Part shown: piece by piece, positions 35,101 to 43,613 of the stretch
How the letters are laid out: every line of letters starts with the position of its first letter
How positions within the stretch are numbered: the first letter of the stretch is position 1
Assembly (NCBI RefSeq): GCF_003350505.1
Contig: NZ_QQAY01000007.1
Coordinates: forward strand, 62,001-126,000
DNA: 64,000 nucleotides
Source: Falsibacillus pallidus
Lineage (GTDB): Bacteria; Bacillota; Bacilli; Bacillales; DSM-25281
Reading direction: 5' to 3'
Made by a program: the position numbers and the translations under genes
Notes under the pieces: generated by a model
What the model saw: only the letters and a program-made list of their open reading frames with translations
What the model was told of the DNA's origin: nothing
Databases searched by the model: none

Positions 35101-37200
35101 ACGTTAACAGACGTTAAAGATAACGAAAATGGCAGCGGCGTTTCCTATATTGATGTATTGGTAGACGGAAAATCGATTCTTGATGCTCCGCTTGCTCCTG
35201 ATACTCCATCATATGAACTGCCTGATGTATTGAAAACAACTCAAACAGTTGATGTCATTGCCTACGATTATGCAGGCAATATGAACGATCAAGTACTTGA
35301 AACGCTTATTCCGGATATTCATTTGAAGAGTCCAGAACCATTTGGGATTTTTGATACGAAATCCACTACATTCTCAGGCTATATCAACGAACAGTCCGGT
35401 CTTAAGTCATTTACAATCGATGGAAAGCCAATCGATGTAACTCTTAATGAAGAAACTGGACAGTATGAATTCAATACAGAATTGACGTTTGAAGAAGACG
35501 GCGTCCATACATTCTATGTTGAAGCGGTAGATAAGGAAGACAATAAAGCAGGATTCTCCCGTACCATTTTTGTAGATAGCACACCTGCAACTTTGGATGT
35601 AGATGCGCCTGAAACAGCAAACACAGACACAGTGAAAGTAAACGTAAACGTGAAAGATAACTTTGATGATATTCGTTTACTCGTCAACGGCAGCGAAAAA
35701 TTCTTCAATGAATTTGTAGAACCGTATGAAATGAGAGCATTCGATAAAAACATTGAAGTGAATCTTGATTTGAAAGACGGTGAGAATACATTTGTATTCG
35801 AAGTCAGAGATTTCTCTGGCCACCGCACAACAAAAACAATTAAGATTACGAAGGTAAACGGTCCGGTTTCTGGCGACGACGGTGGCGATAACGGCACTGG
35901 CGGAGATCAAGGCGGAGATAACGGAAGCGGCACTGGCGGCGACACAGGCAATGGTGGAGACAATGGCACCGGCGGCAACACTGGTGGCAATACCGGTAAT
36001 ACAGGCGGTGGCGGTGCTACAGTACCATCTGTCCCATCCACACCACCAGCTACATCTACTGACGATATCAAAGTCGATGATGCAAAAGGAATTGCCACAC
36101 TTGAAGTTAATGAAACAAACGTAGAAGAATCCATTAAAGATAAGACAAAATCAAACGTAACAATTGATTTGTCAAAAGCAGCAGATAAAAACACGAACAC
36201 AGTTAAAGCACAAATGACTGCAAGCACTGTGAAGAAAGTGGCAGAAAGTAAGAAGCCGCTTGTAGTGGATACAGGTGCTGCATCTGTAACACTTCCAGAA
36301 ACAGTAGTCAGTGACATTGCATCCAAAGCAACAGGCAACGTCAATATCGCATTGACAAAATCTGATGCACCGGCGGCAAATGGCAAACTGGCTTCAGATG
36401 TTTACGATCTATCCATTAAGGTAGAAAAAGACGGAAAAGAAACAGCTTATTCCACATTCAGTAAGCCTGTAACTGTAGCTCTTTCCGTTAAAGGAAACAC
36501 ATTCAACGACAAGCGCAAAGCAGCTGCTTACTACTACAACGAGTCCGAAAAGACTTGGGAGTATGTCGGCGGTAAGGTATCAGGCGAGCAATTCGTTTTC
36601 AATACGCATCACTTCTCCAAGTATGCAGTCATTGAAAAAGAAGTGACGTTCAAAGATATCAAGAAGAACTGGGCGCAGGATGAGATCGAGGTGCTTGCAT
36701 CCCGTTCCATCACTGGCGGTAAAACAGCAGATACATTTGCACCGGATCAAAAATTGACTCGTGCAGAATTTGCAGTTTTATTGTCCAGAGTCCTTAACCT
36801 TCAAGGCAGCGAGTTTGAAGGAATCTTCCCGGATGTGCCTGAAAGCAAAGGCTGGGCTGCCACAAGTGTGGAAGCTGCCTACAAAGCAGGCATCATCAAC
36901 GGCGACCTGAAAGGATCATTCAATCCTGATCAGGAAATCACGCGTGAGCAGATCGCAGCGATGATCATCCGTGCAGTTGAGTTCCAAAATAAAGATCTAC
37001 TAAAAGATCTTAAAGGCGATGCGAAATTCAGCGATAGCAGCAAAGTAAATGCTTATGCAGCTGAAGCTGTATCCCAGGCAGCAGAGCTTGGTGTCATTAA
37101 AGGACGTTCGAACAACCATTTCGATCCGAAAGATAAAACGACACGTGCAGAAGCAGCTGTCATGCTATACCGTCTATTGGATAAATTAGGTGAGTTTTAA
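32176..37200 (+). CDS. Vpr-type subtilisin-like serine protease with SLH anchor
   Basis: A 1,674-residue secreted protease. Order: signal peptide (ends AMA), I9 propeptide (about 50-140), then an S8 domain with Asp186 (VIDTGIDYTH), His252 (HGMHVSGT) and Ser578 (GTSMASPHVAGG). The S8 domain carries a PA insert (YALIQRGTLDFVTKAKNAQ). Next come Fn3/Ig-like modules (about 640-1230), a Gly/Asp/Thr-rich linker (about 1240-1285), a further domain, and three SLH repeats (about 1490-1670; ITGGKTADTFAPDQKLTRAEF, GIINGDLKGSFNPDQEITRE). TTG 32176 follows GGGGGGAAAG. B. subtilis Vpr is about half this size and lacks SLH domains, so this one is tethered to wall polymers. Confidence 0.92.
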   Translation: MIKKSFAILLILLLSFSSMAMAASISQPSKMQRPATPQSMNGFGEQYKPTDKVRVIVELTDNPTIDYAQQQNVKYSDLSKATKQKLESDALKSQDTVKSQLDAKKLNLTYLDNFTTVVNGFSAEVDYGNIKFIKQASGVQDVHIVHEYQRPTEKPEMIYSKELVQAQKAWDDYGYKGEGMLVGVIDTGIDYTHRDMIVSKDTPIKLTKEKVDNLVSYNKLPGKYYTDKVPYGYNYMDHDSEIRDVAAGASMHGMHVSGTVAANGDEENGGIKGIAPEAQLLALKVFGNDPELSTTYSDIYVKAIDDAIKLGVDVLNMSLGATAGFVAPDDPEQKAVQKAVDNGVLVAISAGNSAHLGNGFPYANPYASNPDIGVTGSPGLANSSLEVASIENSFMNLDAITYSIDGTEGGKVPFLSASSIHPNDVDTKTFDLALGGIGNPDELTDVAGKYALIQRGTLDFVTKAKNAQDKGALGVIVYNNADGFVNMATDASITIPQLFMLKSDGDNLAAQLKAGKAVSIEFKGDQTKAQNPLADHMSDFTSWGTTPSLDFKPEITAPGGQILSTFNENQYGMMSGTSMASPHVAGGAALILERVDKDFGLKGPDRVRMAKNILLNTAKPIIDKGTINGMFGFDIPYSPRRQGAGLMQLHSALATPVVVTEAASNEGKVALKQIDGDTASFTLKAKNYSDKEVSYDVAVNVQTDLALFGELGYKASELEAQPLEGVVVTVNGGDSSTVTLAAGEEKSITVNLDLTDAKVFDETADNYVNPTQVFPNGYFVEGYVTLKDSTDTNPTLSVPYNGFKGDWNAAPVMDAPMWDANTFYKMTGMLDAQDNFLGYNYFTDKIEPNHIAISPNGDGVQDTVLPLVSFLRNAKKVQLNILDADGKNLRTIRTENNVRKNYYDRGLEPEYSYVSDRTWDGQIDLKTAPEGQYYYEFRTLIDYPGAEWQSFKMPVIVDNTAPNLQATLGEDKKTITLTDVKDNENGSGVSYIDVLVDGKSILDAPLAPDTPSYELPDVLKTTQTVDVIAYDYAGNMNDQVLETLIPDIHLKSPEPFGIFDTKSTTFSGYINEQSGLKSFTIDGKPIDVTLNEETGQYEFNTELTFEEDGVHTFYVEAVDKEDNKAGFSRTIFVDSTPATLDVDAPETANTDTVKVNVNVKDNFDDIRLLVNGSEKFFNEFVEPYEMRAFDKNIEVNLDLKDGENTFVFEVRDFSGHRTTKTIKITKVNGPVSGDDGGDNGTGGDQGGDNGSGTGGDTGNGGDNGTGGNTGGNTGNTGGGGATVPSVPSTPPATSTDDIKVDDAKGIATLEVNETNVEESIKDKTKSNVTIDLSKAADKNTNTVKAQMTASTVKKVAESKKPLVVDTGAASVTLPETVVSDIASKATGNVNIALTKSDAPAANGKLASDVYDLSIKVEKDGKETAYSTFSKPVTVALSVKGNTFNDKRKAAAYYYNESEKTWEYVGGKVSGEQFVFNTHHFSKYAVIEKEVTFKDIKKNWAQDEIEVLASRSITGGKTADTFAPDQKLTRAEFAVLLSRVLNLQGSEFEGIFPDVPESKGWAATSVEAAYKAGIINGDLKGSFNPDQEITREQIAAMIIRAVEFQNKDLLKDLKGDAKFSDSSKVNAYAAEAVSQAAELGVIKGRSNNHFDPKDKTTRAEAAVMLYRLLDKLGEF

Positions 37201-37210
37201 GAAACAAAGA

Positions 37211-37246
37211 ACCCCGGAAGCCGTAAAGGCTTTCGGGGTTTTTTCT
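37211..37246 (+). terminator. Terminator of the SLH protease
   Basis: ACCCCGGAAGCC pairs with GGCTTTCGGGGT, followed by a T-run. Confidence 0.92.
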
Positions 37247-37248
37247 TT

Positions 37249-37513
37249 TCCAGCTCCCCCGCCTAGAGGCTGGGAGGTTTCCTTCAGCGCGCTTACGATA
37301 AGTCAACATCGAATCGCTCCGCTCTTCGTGTTTCCTTTATCTCGCAGCGCTTCAGTCCAACCTCGGCGCCTCTAATCAGGCGGCTCCGCTTTTCTATTGT
37401 CCAGCTCCGCACCTAGCCCCTCGAGTCATAAGCCGTACCTCTACGGAAATCGGGATTTCCTTCGAGTTCCGTCTAATGCTGGTCGGAGCTGAACAAGGCG
37501 GTTCCGCTTTTCA
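37249..37513. repeat. Two tandem Bacillus-type interspersed repeats
   Basis: 37249-37396 begins CCAGCTCCCCCGCCTAGAGG and ends GGCGGCTCCGCTTTT. 37397-37513 begins GTCCAGCTCCGC and ends GGTTCCGCTTTT, and is a family-B copy like 28499-28617. Both share the CCAGCTCC..CCGCTTTT frame. Non-coding, between the protease terminator and the exopolysaccharide promoter. Confidence 0.8.
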
Positions 37514-37650
37514 ACTATGTAAATTATTCCATGGGAAAAATCCTTCACCACCAATTGAATAATTTTGCTACAATAGTTAACTAAAGGAAGTTAAATTTCA
37601 AAACTATTAAAAAGATGACAAAAATATTATTATAGGAATATTTTCATGGT

Positions 37651-37656
37651 ATAATT
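37651..37656 (+). promoter_or_regulatory. Candidate -10 of the exopolysaccharide operon
   Basis: TATAAT in ATGGTATAATTTAAC lies about 40 bp before the first gene. A consensus -35 is not evident, which would fit an activated or repressed promoter. Confidence 0.4.
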
Positions 37657-37693
37657 TAACAAGAGTATGAGAAAAAGTGCACAGGAGGACCTC

Positions 37694-38446
37694 ATGGAAG
37701 AAACAATTAGTTTAAAAGAGTTGATGGCCACATTACGCAAACGAATGATTTTAATCCTATCCTTGACCGTTATTGCTGCGGTTATCAGTGGGATTATGAG
37801 CTTTTATATACTGACTCCGATTTACCAGGCTTCTACCCAGCTTCTAGTGAATCAGTCCAAAGATCAGCAAAATGGCATGTACAATATGAGTGAAGTTCAA
37901 ACTAATCTTCAATTAATCAATACATATAATGTCATCATGAAGAGTCCGGTCATATTAGAAAAAGTAATTGAAAATCTGGATTTGGATATGACAGTAAGTC
38001 AGTTAACTTCCAAAATTAACGTGGCCAGCGAGAAGGATTCGCAAGTGGTGAATATCACAGTCCAAGATGCGGATGCAGCATTGGCAGCGGACATAGCCAA
38101 CGGAACTGCACTTGTCTTCCAAAAAGAAATCGTGAATATAATGAATGTCGACAACGTAAGCATCTTATCGAAAGCTGTCGTAGCTGAGGATCCTTCCCCC
38201 ATCAAACCAAAACCGTTGTTGAACATTGCTATCGCTGTTGTAGTGGGATTGATGGCTGGGGTAGGTATAGCTTTCTTGCTGGAATACTTGGATAACACTA
38301 TCAAGACAGAGCAGGATGTCGAGAAGTTACTCGGACTTCCTGTATTGGGCGCAATCTCTAAGATTGAATCCGATGAATTGAATGAGGAAGAAATAAAAGC
38401 AAACCGCCGCAGCCGTGTAAAAGGAGGGAAAGTACTTGGCTCTTAA
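37694..38446 (+). CDS. ywqC: Capsular polysaccharide co-polymerase / kinase modulator
   Basis: A 250-residue Wzz-type membrane protein that activates the partner tyrosine kinase and sets chain length. Two membrane helices (about 19-41 and 178-200) flank the outer domain, and the second is preceded by PSPIKPKP, the proline-rich Wzz motif. ATG 37694 was chosen because AGGAGGACCTC precedes it. It overlaps the kinase gene. Equivalent to YwqC, or to EpsA of the eps operon; the downstream EAR RNA favours a functional eps role. Confidence 0.9.
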   Translation: MEETISLKELMATLRKRMILILSLTVIAAVISGIMSFYILTPIYQASTQLLVNQSKDQQNGMYNMSEVQTNLQLINTYNVIMKSPVILEKVIENLDLDMTVSQLTSKINVASEKDSQVVNITVQDADAALAADIANGTALVFQKEIVNIMNVDNVSILSKAVVAEDPSPIKPKPLLNIAIAVVVGLMAGVGIAFLLEYLDNTIKTEQDVEKLLGLPVLGAISKIESDELNEEEIKANRRSRVKGGKVLGS

Positions 38447-39140
38447 AAAACAAAAAAAATCATCATTATTAAATACTAAGCGAAAGCTCATTGCGAAATT
38501 AAGCCCTAAATCCCCAATCTCAGAGCAGTACCGAACAATCCGGACGAATATCCAGTTTTCATCAGTAGACAGGCCGCTGCGATCCTTGATGATAACGTCA
38601 TCGGGGCCGGCAGAAGGGAAATCGACCACAACGGCTAACCTTGCCGTCGTCTTTGCACAGCAAGGGAAGAAAGTCTTGCTCACAGACGCAGACCTACGCA
38701 AACCGACCGTTCATTATACATTTGGCATGATGAACACAGTTGGTCTGACAAACGTCCTTTCGAAGCAGACCACTTTGACAGAAGCCATCCAGTCATCAGA
38801 TGTCGATAATCTGGACATCCTGGCCAGTGGACCAATTCCGCCTAACCCAGCTGAGCTTTTGAGTTCCGGATCAATGGAGAATTTCCTGGCGAATGTTTAT
38901 GAAAGGTATGATATCGTCCTTTTTGATACACCTCCAGTAACTGCAGTGACGGATGCCCAAGTTCTTGCTAATCAATGTGATGGAACAATTCTGGTCATTT
39001 CCAGTGGATCGACGGAAAATGAGCAGGCAATTAAGGCAAAAGATTTATTAGAAGCGTCAAAAACGAAATTGATCGGTGTAGTTTTAAACAATAAGAAAAT
39101 GAATAACTCTCAATATTATTATTATTACGGGTCAAAATAG
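38436..39140 (+). CDS. ywqD: Bacterial tyrosine kinase (BY-kinase)
   Basis: A 234-residue cytosolic kinase. Walker A TSSGPAEGKSTTTANL (residues 54-69), Walker A' LLTDADLRKP (81-90) and FDTPPVTAVTDAQ (Walker B region) are intact. The C-terminal tyrosine cluster is five consecutive tyrosines (227-231). It pairs with YwqC and phosphorylates itself and sugar enzymes. The TTG start overlaps the ywqC end, behind AAAGGAGGGAAAG. EpsB-equivalent in the eps layout. Confidence 0.92.
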   Translation: MALKKQKKSSLLNTKRKLIAKLSPKSPISEQYRTIRTNIQFSSVDRPLRSLMITSSGPAEGKSTTTANLAVVFAQQGKKVLLTDADLRKPTVHYTFGMMNTVGLTNVLSKQTTLTEAIQSSDVDNLDILASGPIPPNPAELLSSGSMENFLANVYERYDIVLFDTPPVTAVTDAQVLANQCDGTILVISSGSTENEQAIKAKDLLEASKTKLIGVVLNNKKMNNSQYYYYYGSK

Positions 39141-39233
39141 TCAAGATTCGACAATTTACAACGGTTTACAGATAAATGAGTAAATAGTACTATTAAAGTA
39201 CTGTTTTTACTTTTCGACAAGGAGTGAGGCGTA

Positions 39234-40001
39234 ATGATTGATTTGCATTGTCATATACTTCCAGGGTTGGACGATGGAGCAGCAGATCTGGAAGCAAGCT
39301 TGCTGATGGCTAAAAAAGCAGAAGAGGAAGGCATTCATACGATCATCGCCACTCCCCATCATAAGAACGAAAAGTATGTGAATCCGAAAGAATCCGTCCT
39401 TGAAGAAGCAGCAAAACTCAATGACTATCTTAAGGAACAGAGAGTCGATATAGAGATCCTTGCGGGCCAGGAAGTCAGAGTATTCGGAGAAATCATGGAG
39501 GAATACGAGAGTGGGGACATCCTCACGCTTGCTGACAGAACGCCATTCATTCTGATTGAGTTTCCATCCGGACATGTCCCGAGATATGCGGAAAAGCTCT
39601 TATACGATCTCCAGTTGAAAGGGCTCATGCCAATCATTGTTCATCCGGAGCGTAATCAAGAACTGATGGAGAATCCAGATCTCCTTTATAAATTGGTAAA
39701 AAACGGTGCATTCACACAAGTTACGGCAGGAAGCGTGGCCGGTAAATTCGGAAAGAAAATCCAAAGGTTTTCTGCTCAGCTTATCGCCGCGAATTTGACG
39801 CATTTTGTTGCATCGGACGCCCACAATAATACTACCCGGGGCTTTTATATGGCAGAAGCCTACAGCCGGATTAAGAAGCAGTTCGGAACAGATGTGGAAT
39901 ATCTATTTCAGGAAAATCCATATCTTTTATTTGAAGGCAAAAGTGTACTCAAAGAAATGCCTGAAAGGGTTGGGAAGAAGAAATTCCTAGGAATCTTTTA
40001 A
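39234..40001 (+). CDS. ywqE: PHP-type tyrosine-protein phosphatase
   Basis: A 255-residue metal-dependent phosphatase that reverses the BY-kinase. The PHP motifs are present: MIDLHCHILPGLDDGA (residues 1-16), IIATPHHKN (about 37-45), IIVHPERNQ and FVASDAHN. The ATG follows AAGGAGTGAGG. Probably the last gene before the EAR element. Confidence 0.93.
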   Translation: MIDLHCHILPGLDDGAADLEASLLMAKKAEEEGIHTIIATPHHKNEKYVNPKESVLEEAAKLNDYLKEQRVDIEILAGQEVRVFGEIMEEYESGDILTLADRTPFILIEFPSGHVPRYAEKLLYDLQLKGLMPIIVHPERNQELMENPDLLYKLVKNGAFTQVTAGSVAGKFGKKIQRFSAQLIAANLTHFVASDAHNNTTRGFYMAEAYSRIKKQFGTDVEYLFQENPYLLFEGKSVLKEMPERVGKKKFLGIF

Positions 40002-40044
40002 GAAGATTCCTTGATTTTTATCTGGTTTAAAAAATTTTACATAA

Positions 40045-40170
40045 CTGGTAATGTCTCCTTTCCGTTATCAATGGAGGTACTCGGCCATGCTGTGGGCAGT
40101 GGTAATCAGCAGGACCTTAGACGCGTAGTCGTCGATAGTGTGGCGTGAGGGCGGGTTAGATGCCCACCTT
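40045..40170 (+). ncRNA. EAR (epsC) structured RNA, processive antitermination element
   Basis: The stretch from CTCCTTTCC (40055) through GGAGGTACTCGGCCATG, GTGGGCAGTGG, CAGGACCTTAGACGCGTAGTC and GGCGGGTTAGATGCCCACC (to 40168) matches what I know of the eps-associated RNA. GTGGGCA pairs with TGCCCAC to close the main fold. In B. subtilis EAR lies between epsB and epsC and lets RNA polymerase pass distal terminators. Here it is likewise between the kinase/phosphatase genes and the epsC homologue, and an intrinsic terminator follows immediately. Confidence 0.82.
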
Positions 40171-40194
40171 ATTTATTAAGGGAATATTCATATG

Positions 40195-40252
40195 AATACT
40201 TAGTGAAAGCGCATGTCAAGACACGTGTGTTTTCACTAGGTATTTATTTTTA
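40195..40252 (+). terminator. Intrinsic terminator between EAR and epsC
   Basis: AATACTTAGTGAAA (40195-40208) pairs with TTTTCACTAGGTATT (40230-40244), with a CGCATG/CACGTG extension and T-rich tail. It would stop transcription unless bypassed. Confidence 0.82.
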
Positions 40253-40300
40253 TCCTAAAAGAAGTATTACAAATATTGATTTAAAAAGGGGGAAAGAGAT

Positions 40301-42118
40301 TTGACGTATCACAAAAGGCTGAGTTTGTTAATTGTATTAGATTCAATCATTGTTTTGTCGGCTATCTACTTAAGCTACCTCACACTGCATCCGTATTTGG
40401 TGGTCCTTCAGTATCCGAAACTCATATTGAGTTCCATTGCATTATTAGTCAGCCATCATTTGTTTGCCTCTCTTTACCGCTTGTATAACAAGGCATGGGA
40501 ATATGCAAGCGTCAGTGAATTGACAGCGATTGTCAAAGCAGTCACCTATTCGATCATCACAACAGCCATCATCCAATTCCTTTATAACGGAGACATTTAT
40601 TTCCGTGCTTTGATGATCACGTGGATGCTACATATTATTTTCATTGGTGGTTCACGCTTCTCGTGGCGAGTTTACCGTGATCGATACATACATACGAATC
40701 GAATTAAAAAACGCACCTTGATTATCGGAGCGGGTGCGGGAGGGCATATGGCCGTCCGTCAGCTGAATAAGAATGCAGATACTGACTTGATGCCTGTAGC
40801 CTATATCGATGACGATCCGAAGAAATTCCGGCTTCAATATTTCGGAATACCGGTTGTCGGCGATTCGACAACCATCAAACAGGCGGTTGAAAGCTATAAA
40901 ATCGATAACATCATCATTGCAATCCCGTCCTTATCGAAACAGGACTTAAAGAGAATCTTTGATGAATGCGCCAAAACAGCAGCAAAGACGCAGATCATGC
41001 CGATGATTGAAGATATCATCTCCGGCAAGGTATCCGTCAATCAATTCCGTGATGTCCAAGTGGAGGACCTTCTTGGAAGGGAGCCGGTCAAGCTTGATAT
41101 CGAAAGCATCTCGGAGTACGTAACCGGCAAGACCATCCTTGTAACGGGAGCAGGCGGTTCCATCGGTTCGGAGATCTGCCGTCAGATTTCCCGCTTCAAC
41201 CCGAAGAAGCTATTGCTTTTAGGACATGGAGAAAACAGCATCTATGGAATCGATATGGAGCTGAGAGGACTGAAGCTTGAAGAGATCGAAATCATCCCTG
41301 TCATTGCAGATGTCCAGGACCGAGACCGTATCTTTGAAATTGTTGAAAGGCACCGTCCGGATGTTGTCTATCATGCAGCTGCCCATAAGCATGTGCCGTT
41401 GATGGAATATAATCCGAAAGAAGCTGTCAAAAACAATGTCATCGGAACACGGAACGTCGCAGAAGCAGCCGACACGTTCGGTGTAGAGACATTTGTGCTT
41501 GTATCATCAGATAAAGCTGTGAATCCAACGAACGTAATGGGTTCCACAAAGCGCATTGCTGAAATGGTTATCCAAAACCTAGACAAGCACAGCTCGACTA
41601 AGTATGTCGCTGTTCGATTCGGGAATGTACTCGGCAGCCGCGGCAGCGTTATTCCATTGTTCAAAAAGCAAATTCAGACAGGCGGTCCGGTTACAGTAAC
41701 TCATCCGGATATGACGAGGTACTTCATGACCATACCGGAAGCGTCGAGACTCGTACTTCAGGCAGGTGCACTAGCTCGTGGAGGAGAAGTCTTTGTCCTC
41801 GATATGGGAGAGCCGGTCAAGATTGTCGATCTAGCGAAAAACTTGATTCAACTGTCAGGCTATACAATAGAAGAAATCGGAATCAAATTCGCCGGAATCC
41901 GCCCTGGTGAGAAGATGTTCGAAGAGCTTCTTGGGGAAAATGAAGTTCATCAGAAACCGGTATTTCCGAAGATTTTCATTGGGAAAACAGTGGAGTTCAA
42001 TTATTCAACAGTTAATCACTTGATTGATTCATTTTTAGAAATGGAACCAGAACGGTTGAAAGAAATAGTCTTAGGCATGGCCAATAAAAAGGAAATCGAT
42101 TTATTGAATCATGTGTAA
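40301..42118 (+). CDS. epsC: Membrane UDP-sugar 4,6-dehydratase EpsC/CapD family
   Basis: A 605-residue enzyme that makes a 4-keto-6-deoxy UDP-HexNAc precursor (for example towards bacillosamine-type sugars). Four N-terminal membrane helices (about 10-115) are followed by a CoA-binding-like domain (IIGAGAGGHMAVRQL, about 142-156) and the SDR domain with NAD motif VTGAGGSIGSEICRQ. Its active-site region reads SSDKAVNPTNVMGSTKR, the long-SDR form in which the usual Tyr is Met. The TTG start follows AAAGGGGGAAAG. First gene after the EAR/terminator. Confidence 0.92.
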   Translation: MTYHKRLSLLIVLDSIIVLSAIYLSYLTLHPYLVVLQYPKLILSSIALLVSHHLFASLYRLYNKAWEYASVSELTAIVKAVTYSIITTAIIQFLYNGDIYFRALMITWMLHIIFIGGSRFSWRVYRDRYIHTNRIKKRTLIIGAGAGGHMAVRQLNKNADTDLMPVAYIDDDPKKFRLQYFGIPVVGDSTTIKQAVESYKIDNIIIAIPSLSKQDLKRIFDECAKTAAKTQIMPMIEDIISGKVSVNQFRDVQVEDLLGREPVKLDIESISEYVTGKTILVTGAGGSIGSEICRQISRFNPKKLLLLGHGENSIYGIDMELRGLKLEEIEIIPVIADVQDRDRIFEIVERHRPDVVYHAAAHKHVPLMEYNPKEAVKNNVIGTRNVAEAADTFGVETFVLVSSDKAVNPTNVMGSTKRIAEMVIQNLDKHSSTKYVAVRFGNVLGSRGSVIPLFKKQIQTGGPVTVTHPDMTRYFMTIPEASRLVLQAGALARGGEVFVLDMGEPVKIVDLAKNLIQLSGYTIEEIGIKFAGIRPGEKMFEELLGENEVHQKPVFPKIFIGKTVEFNYSTVNHLIDSFLEMEPERLKEIVLGMANKKEIDLLNHV

Positions 42119-42134
42119 TAGGGGGGATTACTGA

Positions 42135-43031
42135 ATGCAAAGAGTAAGAAAAGCCATCATTCCGGCAGCAGGGCTTGGGACAAGGTTCCTGCCTGCTACC
42201 AAGGCGCAGCCGAAGGAAATGCTGCCGATCGTCGATAAGCCGACAATTCAATATATCATTGAAGAGGCTGTTGCTTCTGGAATTGAAGATATCATCATCG
42301 TTACGGGACGGGGAAAGCGTGCGATTGAGGATCACTTTGATAAGTCTTATGAGCTCGAAGAAACATTGGCGAAAAAGGGGAAGCTTGAGCAGCTGGCAGA
42401 GGTTCAAGGGATTTCGAAGTTGGCTAACATTCACTATATACGTCAAAAAGAGCCGCTTGGTTTAGGGCATGCGATTGCATGTGCCAGCCGATTTATCGGT
42501 GACGAGCCATTTGCGGTATTGCTTGGGGATGATATTGTTCATTCTCCGGAAAAGCCTTGCTTGAAGCAGTTGATTGATGTATACAGCCGCTATAACTCCT
42601 CCGTCATTGGAGTCAAGCAGGTTCCGGAAGAAGATGTTTCGAAGTATGGTGTGATTTCTATCAGCAATAATGGAATGGATCAAGGTATCTTCCATATTGA
42701 TGATTTGGTGGAGAAGCCTAAGAAAGAAGTTGCACCTTCTAACTATGCCATTATGGGGCGGTATATATTGCGACCGGAGATTTTTGAGATTTTAGAGAAC
42801 CAGACACCGGGAGCTGGTGGAGAGATACAGCTGACTGATGCTATTAAGAAGTTGAATGAAATGCAGATGGTTGTTGGGTGTGAGTTTGATGGGGTAAGGC
42901 ATGATGTTGGGGATAAGTTTGGGTTTATTAAGGCTACTTTGGATTTTGCTTTGGAGAGGGAGGATCTGAGGGGGCAGGTTTTGGAGTACTTGAAGAGGGT
43001 TTTGGAAGAGGAAGATGTTATTGTGAAGTAG
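42135..43031 (+). CDS. gtaB: UTP-glucose-1-phosphate uridylyltransferase
   Basis: A 298-residue nucleotidyltransferase that makes UDP-glucose. [24 protein letters not shown] (in two parts, residues 5-28) is the diagnostic loop; [16 protein letters not shown] and [10 protein letters not shown] follow. Full length. Base use changes inside the gene: from about 42,780 onward C becomes rare and TTG, AGG and GGG codons dominate, though the protein stays normal. The ATG follows GGGGGG. A terminator follows. Confidence 0.95.
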   Translation: MQRVRKAIIPAAGLGTRFLPATKAQPKEMLPIVDKPTIQYIIEEAVASGIEDIIIVTGRGKRAIEDHFDKSYELEETLAKKGKLEQLAEVQGISKLANIHYIRQKEPLGLGHAIACASRFIGDEPFAVLLGDDIVHSPEKPCLKQLIDVYSRYNSSVIGVKQVPEEDVSKYGVISISNNGMDQGIFHIDDLVEKPKKEVAPSNYAIMGRYILRPEIFEILENQTPGAGGEIQLTDAIKKLNEMQMVVGCEFDGVRHDVGDKFGFIKATLDFALEREDLRGQVLEYLKRVLEEEDVIVK

Positions 43032-43040
43032 GATTATTAT

Positions 43041-43082
43041 GAGAAGAGGATGGATCTAGAGGTGATCCGTTCTCTTTTTTTG
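43041..43082 (+). terminator. Terminator of gtaB
   Basis: GAGAA and GGATC (43041-43056) pair with GATCC and TTCTC (43063-43073), followed by a T-run. Confidence 0.8.
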
Positions 43083-43229
43083 TTGATGTGTGGGATTGTG
43101 GAGCTGTTTTTATTGCGAGCCCTTTCGGTCTCGTGACTATTTATGGTAATGGTAGTTAAATTCATGAAGTATTTGAACACCTAGATTATTTCTTTCATGT
43201 ACATAAAGATAACTAGGAGGAACTACTGG

Positions 43230-43613
43230 GTGAATAGGGGTAAGTGGATTATTTGTAGAAATGGTAATGATAGGGGATTTACATTAATCGAATTGTTAGC
43301 CGTGATTGTGGTATTGGGAATTGTTATGTCGATTGCGGTGTTATCTTACTCTTCTATTATTGAAAAATCGGAAAAGGATGTTTGTCATCTTAATCGAGTG
43401 ACAGTGGAGAAGGACTATCGTCAATATTTAACTTTGGAGGGTGAAGATACTTCTGAGGTTTTGTTTGCTGAATTTTTGAGGCAATATGATAGAGATTTGT
43501 GTCCTGGTCGTGGGGAGTTTGTTTATGAGGAGGGTGCTGTTATTTGTAGTGTACACTCTGAAGTTGTTCCTGAAGAGGATGGTGATGTGGGAGATGGCGT
43601 GCCTTATTTGTAG
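43230..43613 (+). CDS. Lone type IV prepilin-like protein
   Basis: A 127-residue protein with the prepilin peptidase site and membrane helix, GFTLIELLAVIVVLGIV (about residues 17-33), with the required Glu at +5. The outer part has three cysteines and an acidic tail (VVPEEDGDVGDGV). GTG 43230 was chosen because AGGAGG lies 9 bp upstream. No pilin ATPase, peptidase or other pilins are nearby, so it must borrow the competence (ComG/ComC) machinery or be non-functional. Codon use is C-poor like the end of gtaB. Confidence 0.8.
   Translation: MNRGKWIICRNGNDRGFTLIELLAVIVVLGIVMSIAVLSYSSIIEKSEKDVCHLNRVTVEKDYRQYLTLEGEDTSEVLFAEFLRQYDRDLCPGRGEFVYEEGAVICSVHSEVVPEEDGDVGDGVPYL

Noticed and set aside
35514-36386. 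Minus-strand frames rich in Pro/Ser/Val opposite the protease linker
   Set aside because: They arise from the Gly/Asp/Thr-rich coding linker read in reverse, with no ribosome-binding site.
37190-37375. Open frame after the SLH protease
   Set aside because: It runs through a terminator and an interspersed repeat. The sequence is repeat-derived.
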